Positions 9,634 to 18,313 of a stretch of DNA of 52,543 nucleotides are shown piece after piece. Position numbers and translations under genes: made by a program. Origin of the DNA: an uncultured Treponema sp. (GTDB lineage Bacteria > Spirochaetota > Spirochaetia > Treponematales > Treponemataceae); the NCBI GenBank assembly GCA_946411505.1, contig CAMKEG010000010.1, positions 1 through 52,543 of the forward strand. The letters are read 5' to 3'. The notes beneath the pieces were generated by a model, which was not told the DNA's origin, ran no database searches, and saw only the letters and a list, made by a program, of their open reading frames with translations. Every line of letters starts with the position of its first letter. Within the stretch, counting starts at the first letter, position 1.

Positions 9634-9710
9634 ACGTTTTTTCCGCAAAAACCGCTAAAAAATTAGCAAACGTGTCTACCTTATAGGCATAAAAACTATA
9701 AGGAGAATTT
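9634..9710 (+). promoter_or_regulatory. Conserved upstream element, copy 2, with RBS hairpin
   Basis: Near-identical to 8540-8616. It has TACCTT where copy 1 has TATCTT, the same inverted repeat CTTATAG (9680-9686) / CTATAAG (9696-9702), and the Shine-Dalgarno AAGGAG overlapping the right arm before ATG 9711. Conservation ends at the start codon, since the first codons of the two genes differ. Confidence 0.5.
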
Positions 9711-10556
9711 ATGAAACGAAAATCTTTTGACGAGCTCACCTTCGCCGACGACGGAATGTTTCAAGCGGTGATGAAAAACCCTGAGCTTTCGGCGGAACTG
9801 GTGGAGCGCTTGCTTGGCGTCCACGTAAAGCAAGTGGAGTATCCAGAACTTGAAAAGGCCATAGAGCCATACTACACCAGCAGGGGCGTGCGTCTTGACG
9901 TTTACCTTAAGGACGAGGACAGGGCGATTGACGTGGAATTGCAGTCCTACCCGCAAAAAGCCTTGGGCAAGCGAATGCGCTACTACCAAAGCATGGTTGA
10001 TTGCGACTGCCTTATGAAAGGCCAGCCTTACACCAAGTTAAGGGAAAGCTACATTCTGTTCATCTGCAAATTTGACCCATTCCGCGACGCCGCAAAAAGC
10101 GGCTACGGCCTGCCCCGCTACACTTTCCGCAACATTTGCGTAGAAAACAAAGACGTGAATTTAGATGACAAAACGTTAAAAGTGGTATACAATGCAAGCG
10201 CTTACAAGAGCGTGGAAGATCCAAAAGTTCGCGCGCTCTTGCGCTTTATCCAGACCAACGAGCCGGGCGAGGACGACTTTTCCAAGCGCCTTTCCGAGTT
10301 CGTGGCAAGAGTCAAGGAAAACGAAAAATTCAGAAAGGAGTTTTCTGACATGAATTTGCACGATTTTGACATTATGACCGAAGCAAAGGAAGAAGGCCTA
10401 GTTGAAGGCCGTGCCGAGGGCGCGCGGCAAAAGTCCGTGGAGAACGCGCGCAACGCCCTAGCGATGAACCTGTCCGCCGAGCAAGCCGCGCAAATCACCG
10501 GCCTGCCATTAGAGCAAGTTCTGGAACTGCAAAAAGAACTGGCGCCTACCCACTAG
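9711..10556 (+). CDS. Rpn family recombination-promoting nuclease
   Basis: A 281-residue Rpn-type PD-(D/E)XK protein. The N-terminus (SFDELTFADDGMFQAVMKNP) and the core motif GVRLDVYLKDEDRAIDVELQ give the Asp and Glu-x-Gln of the active site, followed by the family segment RMRYYQSMVDCDCLMKGQPY. The C-terminus (EGRAEGARQKSVENARNAL, then a helical segment ending LPLEQVLEL) matches the tail of the gene at 8617 although the cores differ. The start is supported by AAGGAG 5 nt upstream. It is probably transcribed from its own copy of the shared element, 158 bp after the first gene. The nuclease role is known for the family; the local function is unknown. Confidence 0.85.
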   Translation: MKRKSFDELTFADDGMFQAVMKNPELSAELVERLLGVHVKQVEYPELEKAIEPYYTSRGVRLDVYLKDEDRAIDVELQSYPQKALGKRMRYYQSMVDCDCLMKGQPYTKLRESYILFICKFDPFRDAAKSGYGLPRYTFRNICVENKDVNLDDKTLKVVYNASAYKSVEDPKVRALLRFIQTNEPGEDDFSKRLSEFVARVKENEKFRKEFSDMNLHDFDIMTEAKEEGLVEGRAEGARQKSVENARNALAMNLSAEQAAQITGLPLEQVLELQKELAPTH

Positions 10557-10688
10557 CGGCACCCTAAGCCTTTTGTCAAGCCCGCAACTCACGGCGCGTC
10601 CTGTACCGTCCAGCCTGTCATGCCCGCCGCCTTGCAATACCCACACCGTTCTCAACCCAGACAACGGGCGCGGCTACCGGTTGCGGCT

Positions 10689-10796
10689 GCGGCTTTGCGG
10701 AACCGCTTGCTAGCGGCGCTACGCGTTGTTTGCGCTTGTAACTATTTTACTTCGCCGCTCGCGCGGCGGCGCAAACAAAGCGTTTCCGAAAGCCGC
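10689..10796. repeat. Long imperfect palindrome (cruciform-like)
   Basis: The left arm GCGGCTTTGCGGAACCGCTT (10689-10708) pairs with AAGCGTTTCCGAAAGCCGC at about 10778-10796 with few mismatches, and TTGTTTGCGC pairs exactly with GCGCAAACAA (10769-10778). A small hairpin (TAGCGGCGCTA) bulges from the left arm and a CGCCGC...GCGGCG hairpin fills the loop. No gene is seen between 10557 and 10897; besides this palindrome the gap holds copy group C of the dispersed repeat. Confidence 0.55.
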
Positions 10797-10804
10797 CCCG
10801 CCCC

Positions 10805-10915
10805 CTCGCGCCGCGCCCTTATAGGCTTGCCTACAATCCAGTCGCCAGCCAAAAACTTCTCGGCCAACCAAATCCGCGCCTTATCGGCTTGCCAAAATCA
10901 CGGCGCGTTGCGGAC
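10805..10915 (-). repeat. Cluster of dispersed short repeat units (copy group C)
   Basis: Read on the minus strand there are about three units of the form GATT(G)T..GGCAAGCC.ATAAGG.GCGCGG. One contains the 27-bp stretch identical to positions beginning at 241. Both clusters lie immediately downstream of a SUMF1-ending gene, and this one overlaps the last codons of the gene at 10898. Confidence 0.55.
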
Positions 10916-13900
10916 CACGCGGAAGCCAATGCGGCCGCTGCGGCCGTACGGCGAGCCGTAGCTCCGGAGAGCAACCGAACAGACGTCAGCGCCACTTTCC
11001 CAGCCGCCGCCACGGCGGATGCGGTCAGAGCCGGACGGAGCGCCGGTGGGGTCGGTAACGTTCGCGCTGTCGTAGTCGTCCTTCCAATCCCAACACCACT
11101 CATATACGTTTCCGCTCATGTCGTAAAGGCCGTAGCTGTTTTCGGTCTTCCGCTTCACCTCATGCGCTTTGCTTGAGGCGTTGCCTGAATGCCAAGCGTA
11201 GTCGCCAATGACGTTTGTTTCGTCGTAGCCTGCAAAAACATTGGCGCTCGGGTGATTGCTGTCGATGTAGCCGGTCCAATGTGAGTTGTCCTTGTAGCTT
11301 CCCAGCGCGGCGTATTCCCATTCGGCTTCGGTGGGCAGGCGGTAGCCGGTGGCCGTCCAGTTGCAGGTGGCGGTGTTCCAAGTGGAGTTGCTTGATGTGG
11401 GGATGCTGGCAAAATCAAGCGTTCCCCAATCCGTAACGCCGCTCACGGTGTAGCAAGGGGTAAGGCCTTCCTTAACGCTGAGCTTGTTGCAATAGGCTAT
11501 CGCCGCGTACCAGTTGACATAGTAGACAGGATAGTTGTCTCCCCAGCCATAATCCGTGGGGTACATGTCTTCTTGCTTTACGCCCATCACGTCAAACCAT
11601 TCTTTTTGGGTGACTTCGTGGTCGCAAATGTAAAAGTCTTTGGTCAATGTCACTGTGTGCGAAGGGTTGCTGGTCGATTCGGCTCGCTTAAAGCTTCCGT
11701 GGGGAATAAGGACAAGACCCGCTGGCATTGGTTCGCTAATCTTAATTTCCACTTCGCCTGAATAGGTCTTTGCGCCGTAGACCGCGCTTATCTTCATTAT
11801 GTACATTCCTTCGCCAAGCGCGGACAAGTCCATCGTGTTTGTGGCGGAAGCCATTCCGGTGTAAGTGTTAAGGCAGTAAAGCTTTAGCGTCCAGGCCGTC
11901 ACTTCGCTTGTGATGTCAAGCGGGCTTCCGCTTGTGGGAGTGGCTGTGGCTTTGACGGTGTAAACGCCGGCCGAGCCCGCGGCGGCAAAGCTTACGCTCG
12001 CGATGTCGCCGATGTCGATGGAGCCGCCGCCTGTTACAAGCGCGGCTTCCGTTCCGGCTGCGTTAAGGCCTATTCCATAGCTTGCGTTGTCGCTTGCAAA
12101 GTGCAGCGCGGGGCTGTCAGACGCGCTCGCGCTTGTTCCGTAGCCGCTGGTGATTTCCACCGGGCTTCCAAGGCTCGGAGCGGAAGCGCTAGTCACGCCA
12201 ACCTTTGTTCCGCTAATGCCGTTGGCGTCAACCGTTATCACGCCGGAGCCGATGTTCACGTTCATCGCGGTGCCGTCGGACTTTTTGTTTCCGGTTATCG
12301 TAACCTTGTCCTTCAATATGAAAGTTCCGCCAGCAACATAAACTGCGCCGTTTGAAGTTCCGTCTATGCCGGTAATGCTGACGGCGCGCAAGCTCATGGT
12401 TCCGCCTGAAAGCTGAATGACAGTCACGTCGTGAGCGCAGGCCAAAGCCACGGGAGTTCCCGGAACGCCAGACTCTCCGCCATTGCAGCCCACGATGTTC
12501 ACGTAGCCGTTTCCCATAGAGGTAAGGCCGTTGATGGTCGTCATGTCGGTCAAAATGTAAATCGTGTTGGCCGGCGAGGCTGGCGTTGAGCCGGCGGCGA
12601 ATGTGTCTATGGCGTGTTGAATCGTTCCAAAGGGATATGCCTTTGTTCCAGCGTTGGTGTCCAAACCGTAACTGGCCACGTAAAGCGCGGTCAGGGAAAT
12701 GTCAAAAGTCATATTGACGTTGGCGGATTTTTCGTAATAGTCTTTTTGCGCGTAATAAGCGAAGGCGTAAGCGCCGGCTTCTTCAAGCCTTATGCTGGCG
12801 GGGCTTGGAGCGCTGCCCGCAATGAAAGCTCCGCCGTCTATGTTGTAGATCCAGCCGACGTCCGCCGCTTCGGGGCTTGTGATTACAAGCTCGGTCTCTT
12901 GCGGATATGTTTGGCCGTCAACCAAATTGCATGTCGGCGCGCTAAGCTGGACGCCTGTTACAGAAATTGTTCCGCCGCCGCCAAAGGTCGCCGCCGCGTC
13001 GTCGCTGTCCATCCAGCCGGTCTTTGTGGCGTAGGCCTGGCTAATCGTGTAAGTTTCGGGGACTCCGTTTATCTTTGGATACAGGCGGAAGGTGGCGTCG
13101 CCCACATGCTCGGTCGCGCTTCCGCTTGTGTCGGCCACGGGGTTTCCGCTGGAGTCTGCAATCGCGTAATGCAATGTGGCGTCGCTCGCGTTGGCCGGAG
13201 CGTGGATTATGAACTCAACATAGGCTTGGTCAAGCGTGTTGGAAACGCTTGCGACATTGATGTTGCAAGTGGGCGGCGCAAGCTTTACGGCGTGGCTTGG
13301 AATCTCGATTGGGTTCGTAAGGCCGCCTTGGTCCTTTATCGTAAGGTCAATTAGGAAAGGCTCCATGTAAGTCAAATTGTCGATGTCGGTGACGATATAG
13401 TAGACCACGCCTTCGCCGGACATCGGGCTGAACGTCGGTCCGCCGGAATATGTGGGGCCAAGACCCGCGGGCGCGCTGGTCGCGATTGTCCAGCCGTTGG
13501 ATTCAGTTCCGTCAATCAGAGTGGAAGTTTTTGGCGGATCAAAGTCAAATTGATGGACAGTTCCCGTCCGCTTGTCAACGGCCACAAGGCTTTTCCAGTC
13601 GGGCGCCGTAGCCGGCAATTGCGGAAGCTGGACGGCAACGACCAAGCGCTCGTCTATGGAAGCGCCCGCGTCGGAGTACATTTGTCCCAGCGCGTTGTTG
13701 ATTTTTGACGGCGGCGAGTTGCACAAAATGTCGGGGCCGTTGTAAGAGCTTTGCGGAAGGTATTTTCCGTTGGGGGCAAGGCCAATCAAACTAAAGCTTG
13801 TGGTGATTTTTCCGCCCTCAAGCTCCAAAGCCGCAAGCTCCGCCGCCGTGTAAGAGCGCGTGATTAAATTGTTTGACTCCAACTTTGTGTGGCTAGAGTT

Positions 13901-14164
13901 TCCGACAACTAAAAGAGAAAAGTTTCCCGGATTGTCGATTATGTAGCTGACCGTAAAGTCGCTGTCAGAATCGATGGCGTAAGAGCCGTCGCCCGTGTAA
14001 AGCGGCCTGCTATAATTGACGGACTTGACGCTGGCGATGTTTCCGTAGCTTTCAAAAAAAGAGCCCAAGTCGCTTTCAAAATTCTTGCAAGAAAAAACAC
14101 ACGCGGACGCGAAAACGGAGAAAACAATTTTTTTAAGAAGAACGATCGCCTTTTGTTTAATCAA
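10898..14164 (-). CDS. Lipoprotein with C-terminal SUMF1/FGE-like domain
   Basis: A 1088-residue protein. TTG 14164 is chosen as start because GGAGG lies 6 nt upstream and the codon overlaps the TGA of the gene before it. The signal peptide ends in an ASACVFSC lipobox region. The middle consists of Ig-like and beta-rich segments, with a short parallel-beta stretch near residues 495-600 (ALYVASYGLDTNAGTKAYPF). Residues about 811-1088 form a SUMF1 module (FYICDHEVTQKEW, VNWYAAIAYCN, YRLPTEAEWEYA, LYDMSGNVYEW, RRGGGW, GFRVVR). The catalytic region reads GADVCSVALR, with only one Cys where true FGEs have two, so formylglycine synthesis is doubtful. It is the last gene of the cyclase operon, which suggests an envelope role linked to that signalling unit. 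Confidence 0.87.
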   Translation of the reverse strand: MIKQKAIVLLKKIVFSVFASACVFSCKNFESDLGSFFESYGNIASVKSVNYSRPLYTGDGSYAIDSDSDFTVSYIIDNPGNFSLLVVGNSSHTKLESNNLITRSYTAAELAALELEGGKITTSFSLIGLAPNGKYLPQSSYNGPDILCNSPPSKINNALGQMYSDAGASIDERLVVAVQLPQLPATAPDWKSLVAVDKRTGTVHQFDFDPPKTSTLIDGTESNGWTIATSAPAGLGPTYSGGPTFSPMSGEGVVYYIVTDIDNLTYMEPFLIDLTIKDQGGLTNPIEIPSHAVKLAPPTCNINVASVSNTLDQAYVEFIIHAPANASDATLHYAIADSSGNPVADTSGSATEHVGDATFRLYPKINGVPETYTISQAYATKTGWMDSDDAAATFGGGGTISVTGVQLSAPTCNLVDGQTYPQETELVITSPEAADVGWIYNIDGGAFIAGSAPSPASIRLEEAGAYAFAYYAQKDYYEKSANVNMTFDISLTALYVASYGLDTNAGTKAYPFGTIQHAIDTFAAGSTPASPANTIYILTDMTTINGLTSMGNGYVNIVGCNGGESGVPGTPVALACAHDVTVIQLSGGTMSLRAVSITGIDGTSNGAVYVAGGTFILKDKVTITGNKKSDGTAMNVNIGSGVITVDANGISGTKVGVTSASAPSLGSPVEITSGYGTSASASDSPALHFASDNASYGIGLNAAGTEAALVTGGGSIDIGDIASVSFAAAGSAGVYTVKATATPTSGSPLDITSEVTAWTLKLYCLNTYTGMASATNTMDLSALGEGMYIMKISAVYGAKTYSGEVEIKISEPMPAGLVLIPHGSFKRAESTSNPSHTVTLTKDFYICDHEVTQKEWFDVMGVKQEDMYPTDYGWGDNYPVYYVNWYAAIAYCNKLSVKEGLTPCYTVSGVTDWGTLDFASIPTSSNSTWNTATCNWTATGYRLPTEAEWEYAALGSYKDNSHWTGYIDSNHPSANVFAGYDETNVIGDYAWHSGNASSKAHEVKRKTENSYGLYDMSGNVYEWCWDWKDDYDSANVTDPTGAPSGSDRIRRGGGWESGADVCSVALRSYGSPYGRSGRIGFRVVRNAP

Positions 14165-15543
14165 AACATTCCTCCGACAGAAATCGACGGATAAATCATT
14201 CCTAAATTCATTCCGCCAAACAAAGCGTCCACAAAGTCAACTGCGCCTTCCACATAAAAATGTTTTCCAACATGATATTGTAAACCCAAACCGCCGCCAA
14301 AGGCAAGCGCCAAACTTTTTACCTCAGGGCTTTTAATTTCAAAGTCCGCGAATTTCTTATTCGTGAAGCGCGTTCCAAACATGTAGGCCGCGCCCGCTCC
14401 AACGCACGCCTCAAGGCAAAGCTTTTCGGGAATAAAATACTTTTGCCATAGCGCGCCAAAAAGCGCGTTGGCGTAATAGCCGCCAAGCGAATAGTTTTCT
14501 GTGTCGGCGGAAAAGCGCGTGAAATTTCCGTTAAGGCCAAATCCAAAGTTTCCGTACTTTGTATGAAATGAAATTAGACTTGCGCACGCCGTTGCTGAAA
14601 TCGGATAAAAATTGCTTTTTGCGTACTTGTTGAAAGTTCCGTCAAAGAAAGTCATGGGCAAAGTGTAGCCGGCGCTAAAGGCGATTCTCCAGTTGCGGTC
14701 TTTTTTGTTTTTTATCGTTATGGACTTTGAAATGACGCTAAGGCCGCCGGGGTTTTGCGCGTAGATTTCATACTTGCCTTCGGAAATTTCGGCAAGGTCA
14801 AATTGAACGTCGGCGCTTTGTCCGTCGGGGGAAATGCTTGCGATTCTTCCGTAAAGAATTTTTGGCGGGTCGCTATTCCTTTGCTCCATCGTGAAAATCG
14901 TGCTTTCGGTCAAGTTTTCGCCGCGCAAGGTGAAGAGGCCGGTGGCCTTTTTGGAATTCAAGTAAAGGGAGTCGGTTTGCATAGCCTCGATTTTTGGCTG
15001 CGTGGCCTTTAGGACTTCAAAGAATTTCCAGTCGGAACTTTTTTCAAGCTGGTCAAAAAGGTTTACGACTCCGATTTGGAAGCGGTAGTTTCCGGCCGGC
15101 AAAGAAACTTCGATTTTGTTTTCGTTCAAGTCTTTTTCCAAAACCGGAGCCCAGCCAGCCTCGGAATTTTTTTCTATCGTTATGTGATAATGCTTGATGT
15201 CGGAAATTTTGTTCCAGCTTAACTTTTGGACAAAGCTGAAGTTGTTGTTTTCGTCGCGGGTGATGTAATAGTTCTTTCCTTCCGCCGCGTCTTCGATTGC
15301 CGAAATCTCGTAGCGCGGGCTGGCATGGTCAACGCCGTCCGCCGCCTCCTCCGCCGGAGCGGGCGTTTCAGGCGCGGGCTCGGCCGGGACCTCCAGCTCA
15401 TTTTGATTGACTCTTCCTTCGGCGATAATTCCGTCTTCGGAAGTCTTTATGGCGTATTCACTTTTTTTATTCTTCGCCGCAAAAGAAAGCGGGCAAGCAA
15501 AAAGCAACAATAGCGCGACCAAACGGAAGAACTTATTTTCCAT
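14161..15543 (-). CDS. Predicted outer-membrane beta-barrel protein
   Basis: A 460-residue exported protein. A cleavable signal peptide ends near SFAA and is followed by a Pro/Glu/Ala-rich stretch. Two beta-sandwich-like regions come next, one FN3-like around FVQKLSWNKISDIKHYHI. The last 180 residues alternate aromatic and polar residues and end GGMF, with terminal Phe as in outer-membrane barrels. ATG 15543 overlaps the end of the upstream FecR gene by 11 bp, and its stop overlaps the next start, so translation is probably coupled. The family name is not recognised; the barrel assignment rests on the C-terminal pattern. Confidence 0.75.
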   Translation of the reverse strand: MENKFFRLVALLLLFACPLSFAAKNKKSEYAIKTSEDGIIAEGRVNQNELEVPAEPAPETPAPAEEAADGVDHASPRYEISAIEDAAEGKNYYITRDENNNFSFVQKLSWNKISDIKHYHITIEKNSEAGWAPVLEKDLNENKIEVSLPAGNYRFQIGVVNLFDQLEKSSDWKFFEVLKATQPKIEAMQTDSLYLNSKKATGLFTLRGENLTESTIFTMEQRNSDPPKILYGRIASISPDGQSADVQFDLAEISEGKYEIYAQNPGGLSVISKSITIKNKKDRNWRIAFSAGYTLPMTFFDGTFNKYAKSNFYPISATACASLISFHTKYGNFGFGLNGNFTRFSADTENYSLGGYYANALFGALWQKYFIPEKLCLEACVGAGAAYMFGTRFTNKKFADFEIKSPEVKSLALAFGGGLGLQYHVGKHFYVEGAVDFVDALFGGMNLGMIYPSISVGGMF

Positions 15544-18313
15544 AAAGCACTCCCGTATCGTCGATTACAATGTCGGCCGCGGCCGGCAAGTTTATCGTAA
15601 AGGCTCGGCTGCTCACGTCGCTGCGGCGCGCGAAAGTTCCGTCCGCAAAATTTTGTATCGCGCTGACAGAATATGTGAAGCGGCCGTTTTTCAAGTCGGC
15701 CATGTCGTTCAAAGTGTAGCTTGTTCCGCTGACTTGCTTGTTGAGCAAAACCTGGCCCCGCTCGTTTCGCAACGTAAAGGCGTAGACGGTAGCGTTTAGG
15801 ACAGGCCGCCATGAGAAGGCGATTTTTCTTGAGGCGCGAATTTGTTCCACACCGTAAAATTTGTTGTCGGACGGCTCGACCAATTGCGGCCTAGGCAAGT
15901 CGGCCATTCGCTTGACGACAAAGGCGCGGGCGCTTTCCGGCGAGGCGTTGACGCCGTTCATGTTGCTTCCGCGCACAATCCAATAATATGTTCCCGGCTC
16001 AAGGCGCGGCAGCTTTACAAAACGAGTCGGATTTTGGACGCTCAAAATCGGATTAGAATATCCGTTGGGATTTTTTGAAAGCGTAAGGACGCTCTGCTTT
16101 AAGTCCTGCGCGCAAGACCAGCGCAAACTGTCAGGATAAGCCTTTGCGTTGTAGCCGTCCATCGCCGCGCCGTTTGCAGGATATTCCAACTTTATTTTTC
16201 TAAGCTGAACTATTTTAAAGTCGCCGGTAGTCCTTCCGCTTACGCGCCGCGCCGACGAAACGCTTTCGTCAACGCCGGCCTGAACGCTCCACGAATAATT
16301 TCCGTCCGGCAATTTTGTCAAATCCAAAGAGCGCCTGCTTGCGGAAATTCGTTCCGAGAAAATCGGCTCGTCAACGTTTCCGCTGGCGTAGCAATTGAAT
16401 TGATAGTAGTCAGCGTCAGCGACAGGGCTCCACGAGAAGTTTGTGTTTGAGTCGCCCAACAAAACAAGCGTTTGGTCTTGCCTTGGGTAAAGCAATTTTG
16501 GGTTGGCCAATTGCGAGGCCACTCTAAACGCGCGCGGCGCCGTCGTAAATTGTTCGGGCGAGTCGGCGGAGCTGATTCTCCAATAATAACGTCCGCCAGG
16601 CAAATCGGCGCCTTGGAAAAATTTGTCGTTGTTCACTTGGTCCACGACAAGGTTAGTGAAATTTCTGTCGCGCGCGATTTGGAATTTATTGTCGCCAGGA
16701 ATGTTCGTCTTCCAAGTGAACCTAAGCTCCGCCAGGCTTGTGTCAACCGTCACAAAATTGTCCGGCGGATACAAAACTCTTTGCTCGTAAAGAACTTGGC
16801 CAGTCTCAAATTTTCTAATTTCAGACTGCTCGGAAATGTCGCCGTCGGCGTCAAGCTGGGTGACGCGCCAGTACCAAGTTCCTGTTTGCATTTCGCTTTC
16901 CGAAGGCTTTAGCGTAAAAAAGTTGCCCTTGGCCTTTTGGTCTATCTTAACGTCATAGCAATTTGGGTCTTGCGAAATTTGTATGATGTAGCCTACGGCC
17001 TCGGCGTTGTTTTTCCAAGAGAAATTTATTTGGTCTTTGAGCGCCGTGTTGATTCGCTCGTTGGCCGCGGGCAAAATCAATTCCGGCGGGTTCAGCCTTT
17101 GCCTTTGCGTTATCATAAAGGCGCGCGTTTCGCTAGGGGCGGCCAGGCCTATGTTGTTCAATGTGTAGAACGGCGTCACGCGCCAATACCAAGTTCCTGT
17201 TCCCAAAGTCGACACAATGCTTGACGGAGTTGTGGTCCTTTGCTTGATGACAGGGTTTTCCATTTTTGAATTGTCGGCCACCTCAAACTCATAGGCGGTC
17301 ACATAATCGTTGCCTTCCCAAGAAAAACGCGCGTCGGGAAGCTTGCTTTTGTAGGTGTATGTGGAACGGCTTTCCGGCGCGATAAGCTGCGGCGGAGGCG
17401 CGGGCAAAACCTTAACTTTGCTTTGCGCGCTGTAGGCGGGGCCGGCCTTTTTAGGATATATTCTCCAATAGTTTGAGCCTTCGCCAAGGTCAACGGAAAT
17501 GTCAGTGATTCCGTCCAAGTCAAAAGTTTTTTCAAGCGCCTTAAAGTCTTTGTCGCGCGACGTTTCCAAAACAAGATGGTCGTCCTCTCCCAAATTTTGT
17601 ACGGACCAATTAAAGGCGACGGCGGCTTCGTTTCCGGCAAATGCCAAAAGCTTGGCGTTGGGCGCCGGCGAGGAAACTGTAATCAACGGAATGATTTGCT
17701 CGTCGCCGTTTGAATCCAGCGCTATTCCGTCGCCCTCGCCCATCGCGCGGGCCAAGCCGTTTTCGTCGGTAAAGACAACCTCGCCGCTGGCCACGTTGAA
17801 TTTTGTTCCGCCGCCGTCGGAAACGCTTGCGGAAATCGACGAGCCCGCGCTGACCACAACGCTGGAGCCGGCGGTCTTGACGACGGCTCCGTTTGCAGCG
17901 CCGCTTGAGTTGACTACAAAAGTTCCGCCCGAAACGCTTGTCTCAACATGGCCGTCGTGGAAGAAGACCTGGGCCATCGTGTTTTCGCCCAAGTCCATGA
18001 CGTTTCCGTCCTCAAAGTAAATTGTCGCTTCGCTTCCCGCGGCCGTGCGGATTGTGTCTCCGTCGTAAACAGGCGAATGTTGGCGCAAGCGGTCCCAAAT
18101 CATTCGCTCCTCAAATTTTCTTTGCGCCGTCTTGTATTTAAAGGTGATTGTGGCGATGGGCTTTTCGTTAAGCTTTGTAAGCGAGGCGTTGAGGCTTTCA
18201 TAAAATTTCTTTATGCTCCAAGCCGCGCCGCCCGCGCAAGTGAGAAGAAATATAAATGTCAAGAAAAATCCAAGAACGCTACTTTTGGATCTTGTACTTC
18301 TTTTCTTCTTCAT
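15533..18313 (-). CDS. FecR-domain protein with FN3-like repeats
   Basis: A 926-residue protein. One N-terminal membrane segment (about residues 13-32) anchors a periplasmic region. The FecR domain follows: SPVYDGDTIRTAAGSEATIY, then FEDGNVMDLGENT, then a VSGGTFVV strand. The rest is a string of about six FN3-like units with a repeated GTWYWRV / GRYYWRI / GTYYWIV strand. In spirochaetes FecR-domain proteins are usually not TonB-linked regulators; here no sigma factor or TonB receptor is adjacent, so a structural or ligand-binding envelope role is more likely. It overlaps the upstream cyclase gene by 35 bp. Confidence 0.85.
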   Translation of the reverse strand: MKKKRSTRSKSSVLGFFLTFIFLLTCAGGAAWSIKKFYESLNASLTKLNEKPIATITFKYKTAQRKFEERMIWDRLRQHSPVYDGDTIRTAAGSEATIYFEDGNVMDLGENTMAQVFFHDGHVETSVSGGTFVVNSSGAANGAVVKTAGSSVVVSAGSSISASVSDGGGTKFNVASGEVVFTDENGLARAMGEGDGIALDSNGDEQIIPLITVSSPAPNAKLLAFAGNEAAVAFNWSVQNLGEDDHLVLETSRDKDFKALEKTFDLDGITDISVDLGEGSNYWRIYPKKAGPAYSAQSKVKVLPAPPPQLIAPESRSTYTYKSKLPDARFSWEGNDYVTAYEFEVADNSKMENPVIKQRTTTPSSIVSTLGTGTWYWRVTPFYTLNNIGLAAPSETRAFMITQRQRLNPPELILPAANERINTALKDQINFSWKNNAEAVGYIIQISQDPNCYDVKIDQKAKGNFFTLKPSESEMQTGTWYWRVTQLDADGDISEQSEIRKFETGQVLYEQRVLYPPDNFVTVDTSLAELRFTWKTNIPGDNKFQIARDRNFTNLVVDQVNNDKFFQGADLPGGRYYWRISSADSPEQFTTAPRAFRVASQLANPKLLYPRQDQTLVLLGDSNTNFSWSPVADADYYQFNCYASGNVDEPIFSERISASRRSLDLTKLPDGNYSWSVQAGVDESVSSARRVSGRTTGDFKIVQLRKIKLEYPANGAAMDGYNAKAYPDSLRWSCAQDLKQSVLTLSKNPNGYSNPILSVQNPTRFVKLPRLEPGTYYWIVRGSNMNGVNASPESARAFVVKRMADLPRPQLVEPSDNKFYGVEQIRASRKIAFSWRPVLNATVYAFTLRNERGQVLLNKQVSGTSYTLNDMADLKNGRFTYSVSAIQNFADGTFARRSDVSSRAFTINLPAAADIVIDDTGVLYGK

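Noticed and set aside
8617..10556. Composite transposon made of the two Rpn genes
   Set aside because: No terminal inverted repeats or target-site duplications flank either gene; only the leader is shared.
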